This document shows, one piece after another, positions 6,701 through 13,419 of a DNA stretch of 16,588 nt. Both the position numbers and the translations under genes were made by a program. Under the pieces are notes generated by a model, which worked only from the letters and a program-made list of their open reading frames with translations, was not told the origin of the DNA and did no database searches. Within the stretch, counting starts at the first letter, position 1, and each line of letters begins with the position of its first letter. Source of the DNA: Methanobacteriota archaeon (lineage in GTDB: Archaea; Halobacteriota; Methanosarcinia; Methanosarcinales; Methanosarcinaceae); the NCBI GenBank assembly GCA_030837265.1, contig JAUPKV010000445.1, positions 1 through 16,588 of the forward strand, read 5' to 3'.

Positions 6701-8079
6701 ATTCGCTTGCTACTTCATCCCTTTACTTAAATAAACCTGCATATTCTCTTATCCTCGAAAAAAACGGATTAAACGGGATAGATATAAGTGACGTAAATAT
6801 TGTCATGAGCGCCCCTTCAGAATATATCAATGTCAATGGAGGTTCCGATAAATTTACAATTATGAGTTGGCATAACGGAGGAGCGGAAAAGTTGTCTACA
6901 ACCGGCAATACTGACAATTCAACCTTTGAATTTACCGGACTATCTTCTACAGGCTTCTCTTCAGACAGTTCTTTTGTAGCCTCCCTCTTATCCCTTACGT
7001 CGGCTTCAAATGATGGGAGTGTCGAGAGTAACGGGGATTCATCAAGCAGCGGAGATGGAAGTTCTTCAAGCGGAGGAAGCCTCTCAGACAGTGGAAGTGG
7101 AGTGCTTTCTCCCGAAGCTTCGGATAATATTGATGTTAAGGAAATCAGCCAGCAATTTGTTATCAGCGGCAGTCATATAATATTTGGATTCCCAAAAGGT
7201 GCTACCTGCGTCGATTCCTTAGAATTTGATGCCAGGAAGTCTTTTGGGAAGGTCAGTACGTCTGTTGAGATGCTCAAAGGAAAATCAAGCCTTGTCAAAG
7301 CTTTGCCTGCTGGCAAAGTATATAAGAACTTCAACATCTGGGTAGGCTCTGGTGGAATAATAACTCCCCAAACTATCGAAAATGCTTCTGTAGAATTTAA
7401 AGTAGACAAAAAATGGGTACGGGATAATATCGTAGATCTGACTGCGATTACCTTAAACCGGTACAATGGGGGCTCCTGGAGTGCGCTTCCCACCAGCCCG
7501 GTAAAAGTTGATGGAGATTACTATTATTTCAAAGCCAGGACACCTGAATTTGCGTCATTTTCAATCACGGAATCGGAAGACAAAATTCAGACAGCTGAAA
7601 TTGTGCCTTTCAGGGAAGTGTCTAAAACTGTAGTCCAGGCAGATCAGGCTGCAAACAAGGTACCGCAGATTTCCGGACAGGTTACGAAAAATGAGACTGC
7701 AAGTTCTTCAGGATATGGGAACCCTGTAATTCTTGCCGTTTCCGCTTTACTACTCGTACTATTATGCGCAAGTCCGTTAGCTTTTCCTCAGGTAAGAGAC
7801 AAAGTTAGAGATAAAGTCGAAAATAAGATCAGAGACTTACTTTACGGCGATCTGGAATTTTCCGAGTCTGAAGAGGATAAAAAAGGCAAATCACTTGAAA
7901 TAGAAAATGAGGAAGTAACCGACCAGGAAGCGATAATAGATGTAAGTGCCGAAGAAGCACAAGAACGCGAAAAACGCGCACGTGAGAAAATTACTGCTGA
8001 AAAGGAAAGAACCTCATACAGGGCTTTTCTATCTGAACTCCAGAAATCGAAGAATCAAGAAGAAGGAGAAGAAGAATAG
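3763..8079 (+). CDS. Membrane-anchored NosD-type beta-helix/PKD surface protein
   Basis: This 1438-residue surface protein has a signal peptide at about residues 1-30. Two related NosD/CASH beta-helix arrays follow (about 48-390 and 405-755). Each starts with an IQ(A/D)AV(D/N)AA motif and the sequence PGTxxEN, and ends in the motif NIVGGPxLGGN(F/Y)WA, so the region is an internal duplication. A PKD domain (about 762-849, WNFGDG near 796) and an unassigned stretch (850-1080) come next. Then there is a Ser/Gly linker (about 1081-1119), a PGF-pre-PGF-like domain (about 1123-1270), a membrane segment (about 1321-1341) and a charged coiled-coil-like cytoplasmic tail of about 97 residues. PGF-pre-PGF domains usually precede an archaeosortase PGF-CTERM signal, which I do not see here. 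Beta-helix and PKD domains suggest glycan binding or adhesion. The start has AAGGTGG 7 nt upstream. A prepilin peptidase gene follows after 41 nt. Confidence 0.85.
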   Translation: MVSYAKNRYFMLFSLAFIILLSAVQHAGAATGDPLGSNGSVENLNTGQYFSTIQAAVDAANEGATIVVFPGTHTENVDVYRSLTIRSYSGNPSDTVIRAASSADHVFYVTANNVKISGLTISGASQSAPYSGLYLYGAKSCTLENNIISGNWYGISLDGSSSDILNSNIVSSNLGTGIYLRNSAGNKLTGNTFSYNGEIGIWLKDSSNSNTLTGNTANSNFKSGFLLDNQCIGNVLSDNKIEANGEHGMYLNSASNSNTLKNNTINSNTIYGIYLSASGNNQVTDNNRIINNGGCGISLINSNYNRIFSNYFNNAQNTYFEGTNAGNLWNTTKTEQVNIVGGPYLGGNFWAKPDGTGLSQVNRDLTGDGFLDAEYDLTDINAAARNVDYLPLARTEIVDPSGKKGYTRIQDAVNAADNGYSIAVYPGTYRENLDLTKEVAIAALSGSPDNTIVTASDPNSHVFNLHSSGTVISGFSISGSTGSDSTSGIYLDSISACILSNNHVSGNSIGICLSNSGSNTLLNNKISSNKYDFKDSGTLENTIDTSNTVRGKPIYYLCSKSDLEIGSSSNAGTVHCINCNNITIKNLTFENNARGISFYNTGNSRILNNIIQNNFDGIYLESSYGNTLDSNTVNKSVNNGIFLSGSPTNTIINNRITENGVYGIGFSSSSSNLIYNNYFNSVNNVNVGADSTGNMWSTTKTAGTNIVGGPMLGGNYWATPQGTGFSQTCTDVGDDLICRQSFSIGQNNIDSLPLYNPAQVQPLVDFSANVTGGLAPLPVSFSVSASSRALPLIVSWNFGDGTPVLQGQNNIDGIYSGTMEHTFNNSGIFNVTLTASNGKGNASKTVQVYVAKPIVSSLSIGKYVVSLDENTKEIVINPGYGNVDVVDNAVLIRLTGVDLYIVSENGFEKDQNGYLKGKYQYATLYKTLESKDLGNGLTASFSFSANLNGQLSEFLSSDAGITCGIVPGTSSSNIEQAFKDSLATSSLYLNKPAYSLILEKNGLNGIDISDVNIVMSAPSEYINVNGGSDKFTIMSWHNGGAEKLSTTGNTDNSTFEFTGLSSTGFSSDSSFVASLLSLTSASNDGSVESNGDSSSSGDGSSSSGGSLSDSGSGVLSPEASDNIDVKEISQQFVISGSHIIFGFPKGATCVDSLEFDARKSFGKVSTSVEMLKGKSSLVKALPAGKVYKNFNIWVGSGGIITPQTIENASVEFKVDKKWVRDNIVDLTAITLNRYNGGSWSALPTSPVKVDGDYYYFKARTPEFASFSITESEDKIQTAEIVPFREVSKTVVQADQAANKVPQISGQVTKNETASSSGYGNPVILAVSALLLVLLCASPLAFPQVRDKVRDKVENKIRDLLYGDLEFSESEEDKKGKSLEIENEEVTDQEAIIDVSAEEAQEREKRAREKITAEKERTSYRAFLSELQKSKNQEEGEEE

Positions 8080-8120
8080 ACAAATGAGCAAAGTGAGTTA
8101 TAAATAGAAAAACACTTTCG

Positions 8121-8903
8121 ATGTGGGTTATCATGATCGAAATTGAAATCCTCAAAATACTCTTTACAATGCCCTTTTTACTCTATTCGTGTTATACCGA
8201 CCTGAAGGTTCGGAGGGTCTCGAATAAGCTGTGGAAATACATGCTAGGTTCTGGCTCGATATTCATAATTTACGAAATTCTTATAAATGGGAGTCCCCAT
8301 CTTAAAGCTCTCATTCTTTCGGCAGTAATCGTATATGTATCCGTTTATGTTCTCTTCCGGCTTGGAGCCTTCGGAGGCGGGGATGCTAAGGGACTTATAG
8401 TACTTTCCATACTTTTTCCCTTTTACCCAATTTTCCAATTTTCTGGAGAGGCCTATCCCCTGCTTGGGCGCCCTTTAATAGGGCTATTTACTTTCACGGT
8501 TTTAGGAAATGCTCTCATGCTGACAATTCTTGTTCCTCTGGGTATGTTCTGCTACAACCTCCTTCATTTTTCTCCTGAAATGTTGAAAAAGCCTCTCTAT
8601 ATGTTCATAGGATACAGGACTGAGGTATCTTCGTTGAAAAACAAAGAGCATCTTGCCCTTCTAGAGAAATTGGAGATCGATGAACGCGGAAGCATTAAGA
8701 AGAGGCTCGCACGGACAGGGCTTGATTTCGATGCCAATAAGAAACCCGAGTTTGAAGAGTACGTGAAAAAGGGAATGATTGGGAAGGATATCTGGGTTAC
8801 TCCCGGATTGCCATTTATGCTCTCAATTACAGGAGGCTTTATCACTGCAGTTATTTTCGGAGATTTTATTTTTTATATTGTCATGCGCCTAATGATAGGT
8901 TGA
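8121..8903 (+). CDS. Archaeal prepilin/preflagellin peptidase (A24, GxGD type)
   Basis: This is a 260-residue polytopic membrane aspartyl protease of the FlaK/EppA/PibD type, which cleaves class III signal peptides of archaeal pilins and archaellins. The catalytic aspartates are visible: D27 in YTDLKVRRVSN and D88 in GGGDAKG. The segment around TPGLPFMLSITGGF (about 225-240) resembles the archaeal C-terminal domain of the family. Membrane segments occupy most of residues 8-155, then there is a hydrophilic insert of about 65 residues and a last segment near 233-257. The start may be ATG 8121 or ATG 8133, and neither has a strong ribosome binding site. With only 41 nt and no terminator after the surface-protein gene, the two are probably cotranscribed. 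No pilin gene is seen nearby. Confidence 0.85.
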   Translation: MWVIMIEIEILKILFTMPFLLYSCYTDLKVRRVSNKLWKYMLGSGSIFIIYEILINGSPHLKALILSAVIVYVSVYVLFRLGAFGGGDAKGLIVLSILFPFYPIFQFSGEAYPLLGRPLIGLFTFTVLGNALMLTILVPLGMFCYNLLHFSPEMLKKPLYMFIGYRTEVSSLKNKEHLALLEKLEIDERGSIKKRLARTGLDFDANKKPEFEEYVKKGMIGKDIWVTPGLPFMLSITGGFITAVIFGDFIFYIVMRLMIG

Positions 8904-8959
8904 TTTTAAGCTTTAATTATATGATAAATGTCAAAGATAATTGTTTATAATGCCAATCA

Positions 8960-8992
8960 CCTTTTGGAAAGGAAAAACCCATTTTGTTTTTT
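8960..8992 (+). terminator. Terminator after the prepilin peptidase gene
   Basis: CCTTT (8960-8964) and AAAGG (8968-8972) form a small stem, followed by a T-rich tract (8982-8992). Oligo-T tracts alone can terminate archaeal transcription. Confidence 0.4.
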
Positions 8993-9097
8993 CACAATGT
9001 TAGCTGTTTTTTCTTCATATTTTATATAGATACTTTATATTATTCAATACTATTACATACATTTGTCCATTAAATACTCCTCTATATTTTATTTGCA

Positions 9098-9110
9098 GAA
9101 TCTTTATATG
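9098..9110 (+). promoter_or_regulatory. Strong TATA promoter for the 885-residue surface protein
   Basis: GAATCTTTATATG is followed by a T-rich TTCTTATTT. Almost the same string occurs at 13678-13690 before pstS. A start near 9132 gives a leader of about 190 nt before the GTG codon. Confidence 0.55.
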
Positions 9111-9323
9111 TTTTTTCTTATTTTATCTTGTTTGAGGATTCGGGCCAATAATTTATTTCTGGGATATACCTTGGTCCTTTTCATAGCAAGTCAGTGAGAC
9201 TGAGAAACAAGAGCCTGAGTGCAATAATCGATAACAATTATAGATGATTTCTGGGAAGAAAGCAGAAAAACCCTAACTTTAGCGTGGGGCAATTGACATT
9301 TGAAAAACTAGTGAGGTGTTATA

Positions 9324-11981
9324 GTGGATACATTAAAAAAATTAAGTACATTTTTCCTGTTATCCTTTTTGTCATTTTTGTTATTTTCCGGAGTTGCTTT
9401 AGCTTCCGAGCAAGATTCTATTAATGAGTTGATAAAAAAAGGTGGAAATGTCAATCTATCCGGAACCTACACGTTAACAGGTCCGATTATGCTATCTTCC
9501 GATCTGAAGCTTAACGGCCAGAATTTAACTACGATAACTATACCTGATAATGCGGATTGGTCAGTATGGGTTCCTCTTATGAAAGGAGAGGGATTGCATA
9601 ACATTACAATAGAAGGGGTAGAATTTAATGCCAATGCTGACGGAAATGATGAAACCCCTCATGGTCGAGGATATTATAATTGTATTCATTTAATAGACTG
9701 TACAAACGTAACTGTTAGAAATTGCATATTTCATGACGGCAAAGGAGATGGATTAAGGGTAAAATATTGCAAAAATGTTAAATTTTATAATAATATTGCT
9801 TATAAATTGGGGCATGATTGTTTTTATGCAATTGATTCCGAAGGCGTCCTGGCATGGAATAATGATTTGACAACCAGAACGAATTCCGGGCTCAGACTCT
9901 GGAATTCGAAAGACGCTGAGTTCTTCTGCAACAGGATAAATGCGCAACCTAACAGTTTAGGGGGAAATCCCGGTATACAGATAGAGGACTCGAAAGGCAC
10001 AATGGATAATATAAGGGTATTTGCCAATACTATTTATGAAACCTGGGGGGCAGGCATCTGGTTAATTTCTTATGACTCAGGTTCAAAAAACCATCAAAAC
10101 ATCACAGTTAATTACAATCGAATTTTGAAGGACGGGGTATCTTACAATATCGCCTATACGTCAGGTATTACGATTGATGGAGTTAAAGGCACAAATATAA
10201 GTAACAACGTGTTTGATGGGTGTAATAATGCTGGCATTCTGGTATTGGATGGAGGACAAAACACAAAAATCGAAAAAAATATAATAACCAATACTCAAAA
10301 GCATCCTGCAATATATCAGTCCGGTACTGGATACGGCATAGTTGATAGATTAAGTGCTGACATTTACATTTTAAATAACTGTTTCTTCAACAACACCAAT
10401 GGGGATGTGTTCCAGGCAGAATCGAGTGGGAACGACCTGCAAAATCCTACCATGCATAACACTTCTTCCGACTGGAGATGGGATGGCTCAAAATGGTTAT
10501 GCGACTATATAGTAACTCTAGAGAATTTCACCATCGACAATTCAACTTTTGAGTACAATAAATTTGAAAATGAAATAAATTATACAGGTGCGAATGAAAC
10601 AAATTATACAGGTGCAAATGATACGGATTTACATGAAATAATATTTGTTCCTGTAAACAATACGTGTAACAATACGTGTAACAATACGTGTAACAATACG
10701 TGTAATAATACCTGTAACAATACGTGTAATAATACCTGTAACAATACCTGTCCATCGAAAAATGTGACTGGGTGCAATAAATCCGTAGTCAAATGTCGAA
10801 GCATCTGTGATGTACCGCTCATAACTACAATAATCGGATGCATCAATAAAACAAAAACTAATTCTTGTATGAATGTGGAGCAATCTTCAGTTAACGGGTC
10901 TGACACTTCAACCTGTGAAAATGGGTCTAACACTTCAACCTGTGAAAATGGGTCTAGCACTTCAACCTGTGGAAACGGGTCTAGCACTTCAACCTGTGGA
11001 AATGGGTCTAGCACTTCAACCTGTGAAAATGAGTCTGACACTCCATTCTGTGAAGAATTACAGTACAAATTAGTGGTAATTGATAACTCCCAATCCGAAA
11101 CCGATTCTAATTGTAACTCATATGGCAGCACTTCGGCCGATAGTAATTCAACTTTTTTAGACATGAACATATCGACCCAGACACAACAACAAGACACAAA
11201 TTCTAATATGTCTGGAGCTGGCAGTTCTGATGCCGGAAACATAAGTTTCAACAAAGCAGACATCTCAAATATCTATTCGGCCAATGAGACCTACAATGTG
11301 ACCCGGACTGTGACAAATCCAAACAGCACCCTTACTTATATCACTCTGACAAATACAACGAGTATACTTACACCATCTGTAGCTGACTCCACAGCAATGT
11401 CAGTAAGCGGTTCACTTTCAGCAAACTTCACAGTCAACCATATAAGTGGAGTTGCTCCGTTATCAGTAACATTCATGGATTATTCAACCGGAGCAAATAC
11501 TTACACATGGGACTTCGGAGACAATGTCGGAACTTCCATCGAAAAGAATCCAATCTATGTTTTCAACAAGGTTGGAAGCTACGATGTTGTCATGACAGTT
11601 AGTGACGGTCAAGGTCATTCTGCCTCAAAATACATGCCAATAATTGTCACTCAATCTACTCCTGTCACTCCGGTTCAGCTTACTGCAGACTTCACGGCTG
11701 ACAGGACATCTGGCGAATCCCCACTTAAAGTACAGTTTTCCGATAAATCCAAGAACGCTGTGTCATATGAGTGGAATTTCGGTGACGGAGATATGTCAAC
11801 CAATATGAGCCCCGGCCACACCTACTCTGCTGAAGGGAATTACTACGTGACTCTTACTGTAACAGGAATTAATGGGGATAAGAGTACCTATCGTATGATA
11901 ATTACCGTCAGTAAGCCTCAAATGTACAATACAGGGATAGTTAACCTTAACTCTAATTCTACACCTCTCAACTATCCTTGA
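9324..11981 (+). CDS. Secreted beta-helix protein with Cys/sequon stalk and two PKD domains
   Basis: This 885-residue exported protein starts at GTG with GAGGTG 5 nt upstream. The signal peptide is about residues 1-27 (KKLSTFFLLSFLSFLLF, ending ALA). A parallel beta-helix follows (about 30-370), with pectate-lyase-like rungs such as NVTVRNCIF and GDGLRVKYCKNVKFYNN. Its pattern recalls Methanosarcina disaggregatase-like proteins that act on the methanochondroitin matrix, but I cannot confirm enzymatic activity. Residues 445-476 are eight NNTC units, and 524-577 are six nine-residue units of the NGSSTSTCE type. About 19 cysteines fall in this zone, alongside many N-x-S/T sequons. Two PKD domains follow (about 698-778 with TWDFGD, 786-864 with EWNFGDGD). 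The C-terminus has no membrane anchor or PGF-CTERM, so the protein is probably released or held non-covalently. Confidence 0.85.
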   Translation: MDTLKKLSTFFLLSFLSFLLFSGVALASEQDSINELIKKGGNVNLSGTYTLTGPIMLSSDLKLNGQNLTTITIPDNADWSVWVPLMKGEGLHNITIEGVEFNANADGNDETPHGRGYYNCIHLIDCTNVTVRNCIFHDGKGDGLRVKYCKNVKFYNNIAYKLGHDCFYAIDSEGVLAWNNDLTTRTNSGLRLWNSKDAEFFCNRINAQPNSLGGNPGIQIEDSKGTMDNIRVFANTIYETWGAGIWLISYDSGSKNHQNITVNYNRILKDGVSYNIAYTSGITIDGVKGTNISNNVFDGCNNAGILVLDGGQNTKIEKNIITNTQKHPAIYQSGTGYGIVDRLSADIYILNNCFFNNTNGDVFQAESSGNDLQNPTMHNTSSDWRWDGSKWLCDYIVTLENFTIDNSTFEYNKFENEINYTGANETNYTGANDTDLHEIIFVPVNNTCNNTCNNTCNNTCNNTCNNTCNNTCNNTCPSKNVTGCNKSVVKCRSICDVPLITTIIGCINKTKTNSCMNVEQSSVNGSDTSTCENGSNTSTCENGSSTSTCGNGSSTSTCGNGSSTSTCENESDTPFCEELQYKLVVIDNSQSETDSNCNSYGSTSADSNSTFLDMNISTQTQQQDTNSNMSGAGSSDAGNISFNKADISNIYSANETYNVTRTVTNPNSTLTYITLTNTTSILTPSVADSTAMSVSGSLSANFTVNHISGVAPLSVTFMDYSTGANTYTWDFGDNVGTSIEKNPIYVFNKVGSYDVVMTVSDGQGHSASKYMPIIVTQSTPVTPVQLTADFTADRTSGESPLKVQFSDKSKNAVSYEWNFGDGDMSTNMSPGHTYSAEGNYYVTLTVTGINGDKSTYRMIITVSKPQMYNTGIVNLNSNSTPLNYP
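10656..10751 (+). repeat. 12-bp tandem repeat, eight units (NNTC)
   Basis: There are eight in-frame copies of AACAATACGTGT, with silent changes (AAT for AAC, ACC for ACG) in some units. Each encodes Asn-Asn-Thr-Cys, a glycosylation sequon followed by a cysteine. The near-identity of the DNA units points to recent expansion, and copy number may vary between strains without shifting the frame. Confidence 0.9.
10893..11054 (+). repeat. 27-bp tandem repeat, six units (NGSSTSTCE)
   Basis: There are six in-frame 27-bp units encoding Asn-Gly-Ser-x-Thr-Ser-Thr-Cys-Glu/Gly. The last unit is diverged (NESDTPFCE). Each unit has one N-x-S sequon and one cysteine, the same combination as the 12-bp repeat 140 bp upstream but with a different sequence. 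Confidence 0.9.
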
Positions 11982-12003
11982 GTTTGACTAAAGGCAAACT
12001 CAA
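11978..12003 (+). terminator. Hairpin overlapping the stop codon
   Basis: TTGAGTTTG (11978-11986) and CAAACTCAA (11995-12003) form a perfect 9-bp stem with an 8-nt loop. The TGA stop (11979-11981) lies inside the left arm. It acts either as a terminator or as 3' end protection, together with the hairpin that follows. Confidence 0.5.
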
Positions 12004-12012
12004 ATGAGAGAC

Positions 12013-12056
12013 CTGGAGAAAAGCTGAATTGATCTCGCGAGTTTAGCTTTCTCCAG
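12013..12056 (+). terminator. Long terminator-like hairpin
   Basis: CTGGAGAAAAGCTGAA (12013-12028) pairs with TTTAGCTTTCTCCAG (12042-12056), about 15 bp with one bulged A and one G-T pair, around a 13-nt loop. It follows the stop-codon hairpin by 9 nt. Confidence 0.5.
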
Positions 12057-12181
12057 TTTATCCCACTCATGAATTAATCATTTTTGGTGAGGAAATACCT
12101 CAATGCCGAAATATTTTTCATATATATACAAAACCCGGAAAGTATCATATCAAATTAACTGCAGATTCCAAAGGGCGCTAA
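12048..12181 (+). pseudogene. Remnant of a PKD domain
   Basis: One frame across this stretch, ending at TAA 12179-12181, reads as the C-terminal half of a PKD domain. It has an FGEE where FGDG is expected, then HIYTKPGKYHIKLTADSKGR, which closely fits the usual HTYxxPGxYxVxLTVxDxxG pattern. No start codon context or signal peptide precedes it, and the residues before it do not form the first half of the domain. It probably derives from an additional PKD domain or a lost neighbouring surface-protein gene. Confidence 0.5.
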
Positions 12182-12223
12182 AAGAAACAATATAAGCTGG
12201 CTACATTGTAGTCAAAAACTTCT

Positions 12224-12248
12224 GTAGAAATTCTACCAGGTTTTTTTT
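12224..12248 (+). terminator. Small hairpin with eight-T tract
   Basis: GTAGAA (12224-12229) and TTCTAC (12231-12236) form a tight inverted repeat, followed 4 nt later by TTTTTTTT (12241-12248). It looks like a terminator although no intact gene precedes it. It may have served the decayed PKD gene. Confidence 0.45.
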
Positions 12249-12381
12249 AAATTTAATCTTGAAGATTTGTAGATTTTCAAAATCATTAATAAACCTGAGT
12301 AATTTCCACTCTAAAAATATACATCTTTTTTTCATTTGGAACGTTCGAATTATGTAATTTGTTTGAACAATCCTCACATAC

Positions 12382-12430
12382 ATTATGCTTATATAGGCAT
12401 AATTCATGAACCTTATTACTATATAGAATA
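12382..12430. promoter_or_regulatory. Palindrome around a TATA element, then a second TATA core
   Basis: ATTATGC (12382-12388) and GCATAAT (12397-12403) flank TTATATAG, so a palindromic operator would cover a TATA box. Ten bases later TTATTACTATATAGAATA (12413-12430) resembles the core at 2551-2570. Transcription rightward from near 12450 would run into the long hairpin at 12507-12574. Confidence 0.35.
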
Positions 12431-12506
12431 ACCATTTCTTTTGTGCAAAGTTAAAATGTTTTGATGTAATATTGTTAAATGCGAACTCAACAACGCCAAC
12501 ACAAAA

Positions 12507-12574
12507 GATATCGGAATGCAGGGGTTATATATGTTCATGAAAACCTCCCTTTCTCTCCCCTGCAAATAGATATC
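12507..12574 (+). ncRNA. Candidate sRNA hairpin with CU-rich anti-SD-like loop
   Basis: GATATC (12507-12512) and TGCAGGGG (12517-12524) pair with CCCCTGCA (12557-12564) and GATATC (12569-12574), with a 4-by-4 internal loop. The 32-nt apical loop contains ACCTCCCTTTCTCT, which can pair with purine-rich ribosome binding sites. A TATA core lies about 85 nt upstream, and T-rich sequence (12577-12600) follows. A small frame (ATG 12531, MFMKTSLSLPCK) also fits in the hairpin, so it could instead be a leader peptide. Strand and transcription are inferred. Confidence 0.4.
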
Positions 12575-12695
12575 ATGTTTATTTTAAAATTTTCATTTTT
12601 ATAAAAAACACTTATGAAATCTATGTAAGTTCTGATTAAACTTCTCTAATAGTATGTAAAATAATATTTCCAATTGTGCTAAACTTGAAATAAGG

Positions 12696-12806
12696 ATGGA
12701 AGAGGCACAAAAACAAACTAAAGACTTACAAAAAGAACTTGAGAAAGCCGAGCGAAGGGAAATATACTTCGAAGAAATGCATAATAATTATATGATGCAA
12801 GTATAA
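12696..12806 (+). pseudogene. 36-residue Glu/Lys-rich fragment, possible transposase remnant
   Basis: ATG 12696 opens 36 codons giving a charged helix (KDLQKELEKAERREIYFEEM), and the frame is open upstream to 12660. The pattern resembles the leucine-zipper C-terminus of small insertion-sequence OrfA proteins, but the similarity is weak. AAGG lies directly before the ATG, too close for a good ribosome binding site. It may also be a small unknown protein. Confidence 0.25.
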
Positions 12807-12853
12807 ACTTTGATTAACCAAAAACAGACAGTTTCACCTGGAGCAAAAAAGAC

Positions 12854-13021
12854 ATGGTGGCGGCTCTGGTAAAACAAAAAGATGAGAAATTTGGGATGAA
12901 AGAAGTTGTGTTAGTGGTTAATAAAGAGTTTATCCCCCATAAGGCTAGGATCTTAGGGGGGTTTCATAGAGAGCATGTATTTTTGGCAATTTCATACAAG
13001 GCGTTGCTACGCATTGGATAA
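12854..13021 (+). pseudogene. 55-residue fragment, possibly transposase-derived
   Basis: The frame from ATG 12854 to TAA 13019-13021 contains KFGMKEVVLVVNKEF, which resembles the strand around the second catalytic Asp of IS4/IS1634 transposases, with Asn in place of Asp. The protein is far shorter than any such transposase, so if the reading is right it is a decayed fragment. It follows the 12696-12806 fragment in another frame. Confidence 0.25.
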
Positions 13022-13171
13022 ACGGAAATAATGATAGACATCATTTTCTAAATGTATTAATTTTGAAACATATAGAGACTCCATACCTGTGACGAGTCAA
13101 ATGCTATTGAAAGTTGTAACACAGAGGGTATAGAAAAGTTGTTCAGATATTAGTTAAAAAGTTCCACTGGA

Positions 13172-13197
13172 AGTCATGTTATATAGTCATATTATAT
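13172..13197. repeat. 13-bp tandem direct repeat
   Basis: AGTCATGTTATAT (13172-13184) is followed at once by AGTCATATTATAT (13185-13197), with one difference. Adjacent direct repeats in a spacer can be binding sites or replication slippage. Confidence 0.4.
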
Positions 13198-13419
13198 ATT
13201 TAATGTAATTAATCAGCAGCAAGACAGTTTTCTATATTATGGAGTGGAAATAAAGGGGTAAGCCGATTTTCTCTTTTTTATGAAATTAATCTCTTTTTTT
13301 GTTTTTTACTATATATTTTGCAATCAATTAAATAAAAGTTCCCTGAAAACAGCAATAGAGAAAATAATAGAATATATTCTAGAAGTTATAGGGTTTTGAA
13401 GGGGAGAAGTAGTTTTACC

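Larger units (their letters stand above)
8904..9323. other. Spacer with terminator, promoter and long 5' leader
   Basis: No gene is seen. It contains a terminator near 8960-8992, several A+T-rich TATA-like stretches (9018-9050), and a strong promoter at 9098-9110. The predicted leader of the next gene (about 9132-9323, roughly 190 nt) is long. It contains a small stem, TCAGT/ACTGA, near 9190-9205. I do not recognise a known riboswitch in it. Confidence 0.45.

Noticed and set aside
9132..9323. Possible riboswitch in the 190-nt leader of the 885-residue protein gene
   Set aside because: Only short stems are visible, and I could not match a known aptamer core such as those for cyclic di-GMP.
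10656..11054. CRISPR array
   Set aside because: The repeats are contiguous, without unique spacers, and are translated in frame within a surface-protein gene.
10604..11263. Minus-strand open frame of 219 codons
   Set aside because: It is the reverse reading of the 27-bp and 12-bp tandem repeats. The repetitive frame avoids stops only because each unit does.
12201..12407. Minus-strand open frame of 68 codons
   Set aside because: It is rich in Lys, Phe and Ile as expected of A+T-rich noncoding DNA, runs through the T8 tract, and has only a poorly spaced AAGG upstream.
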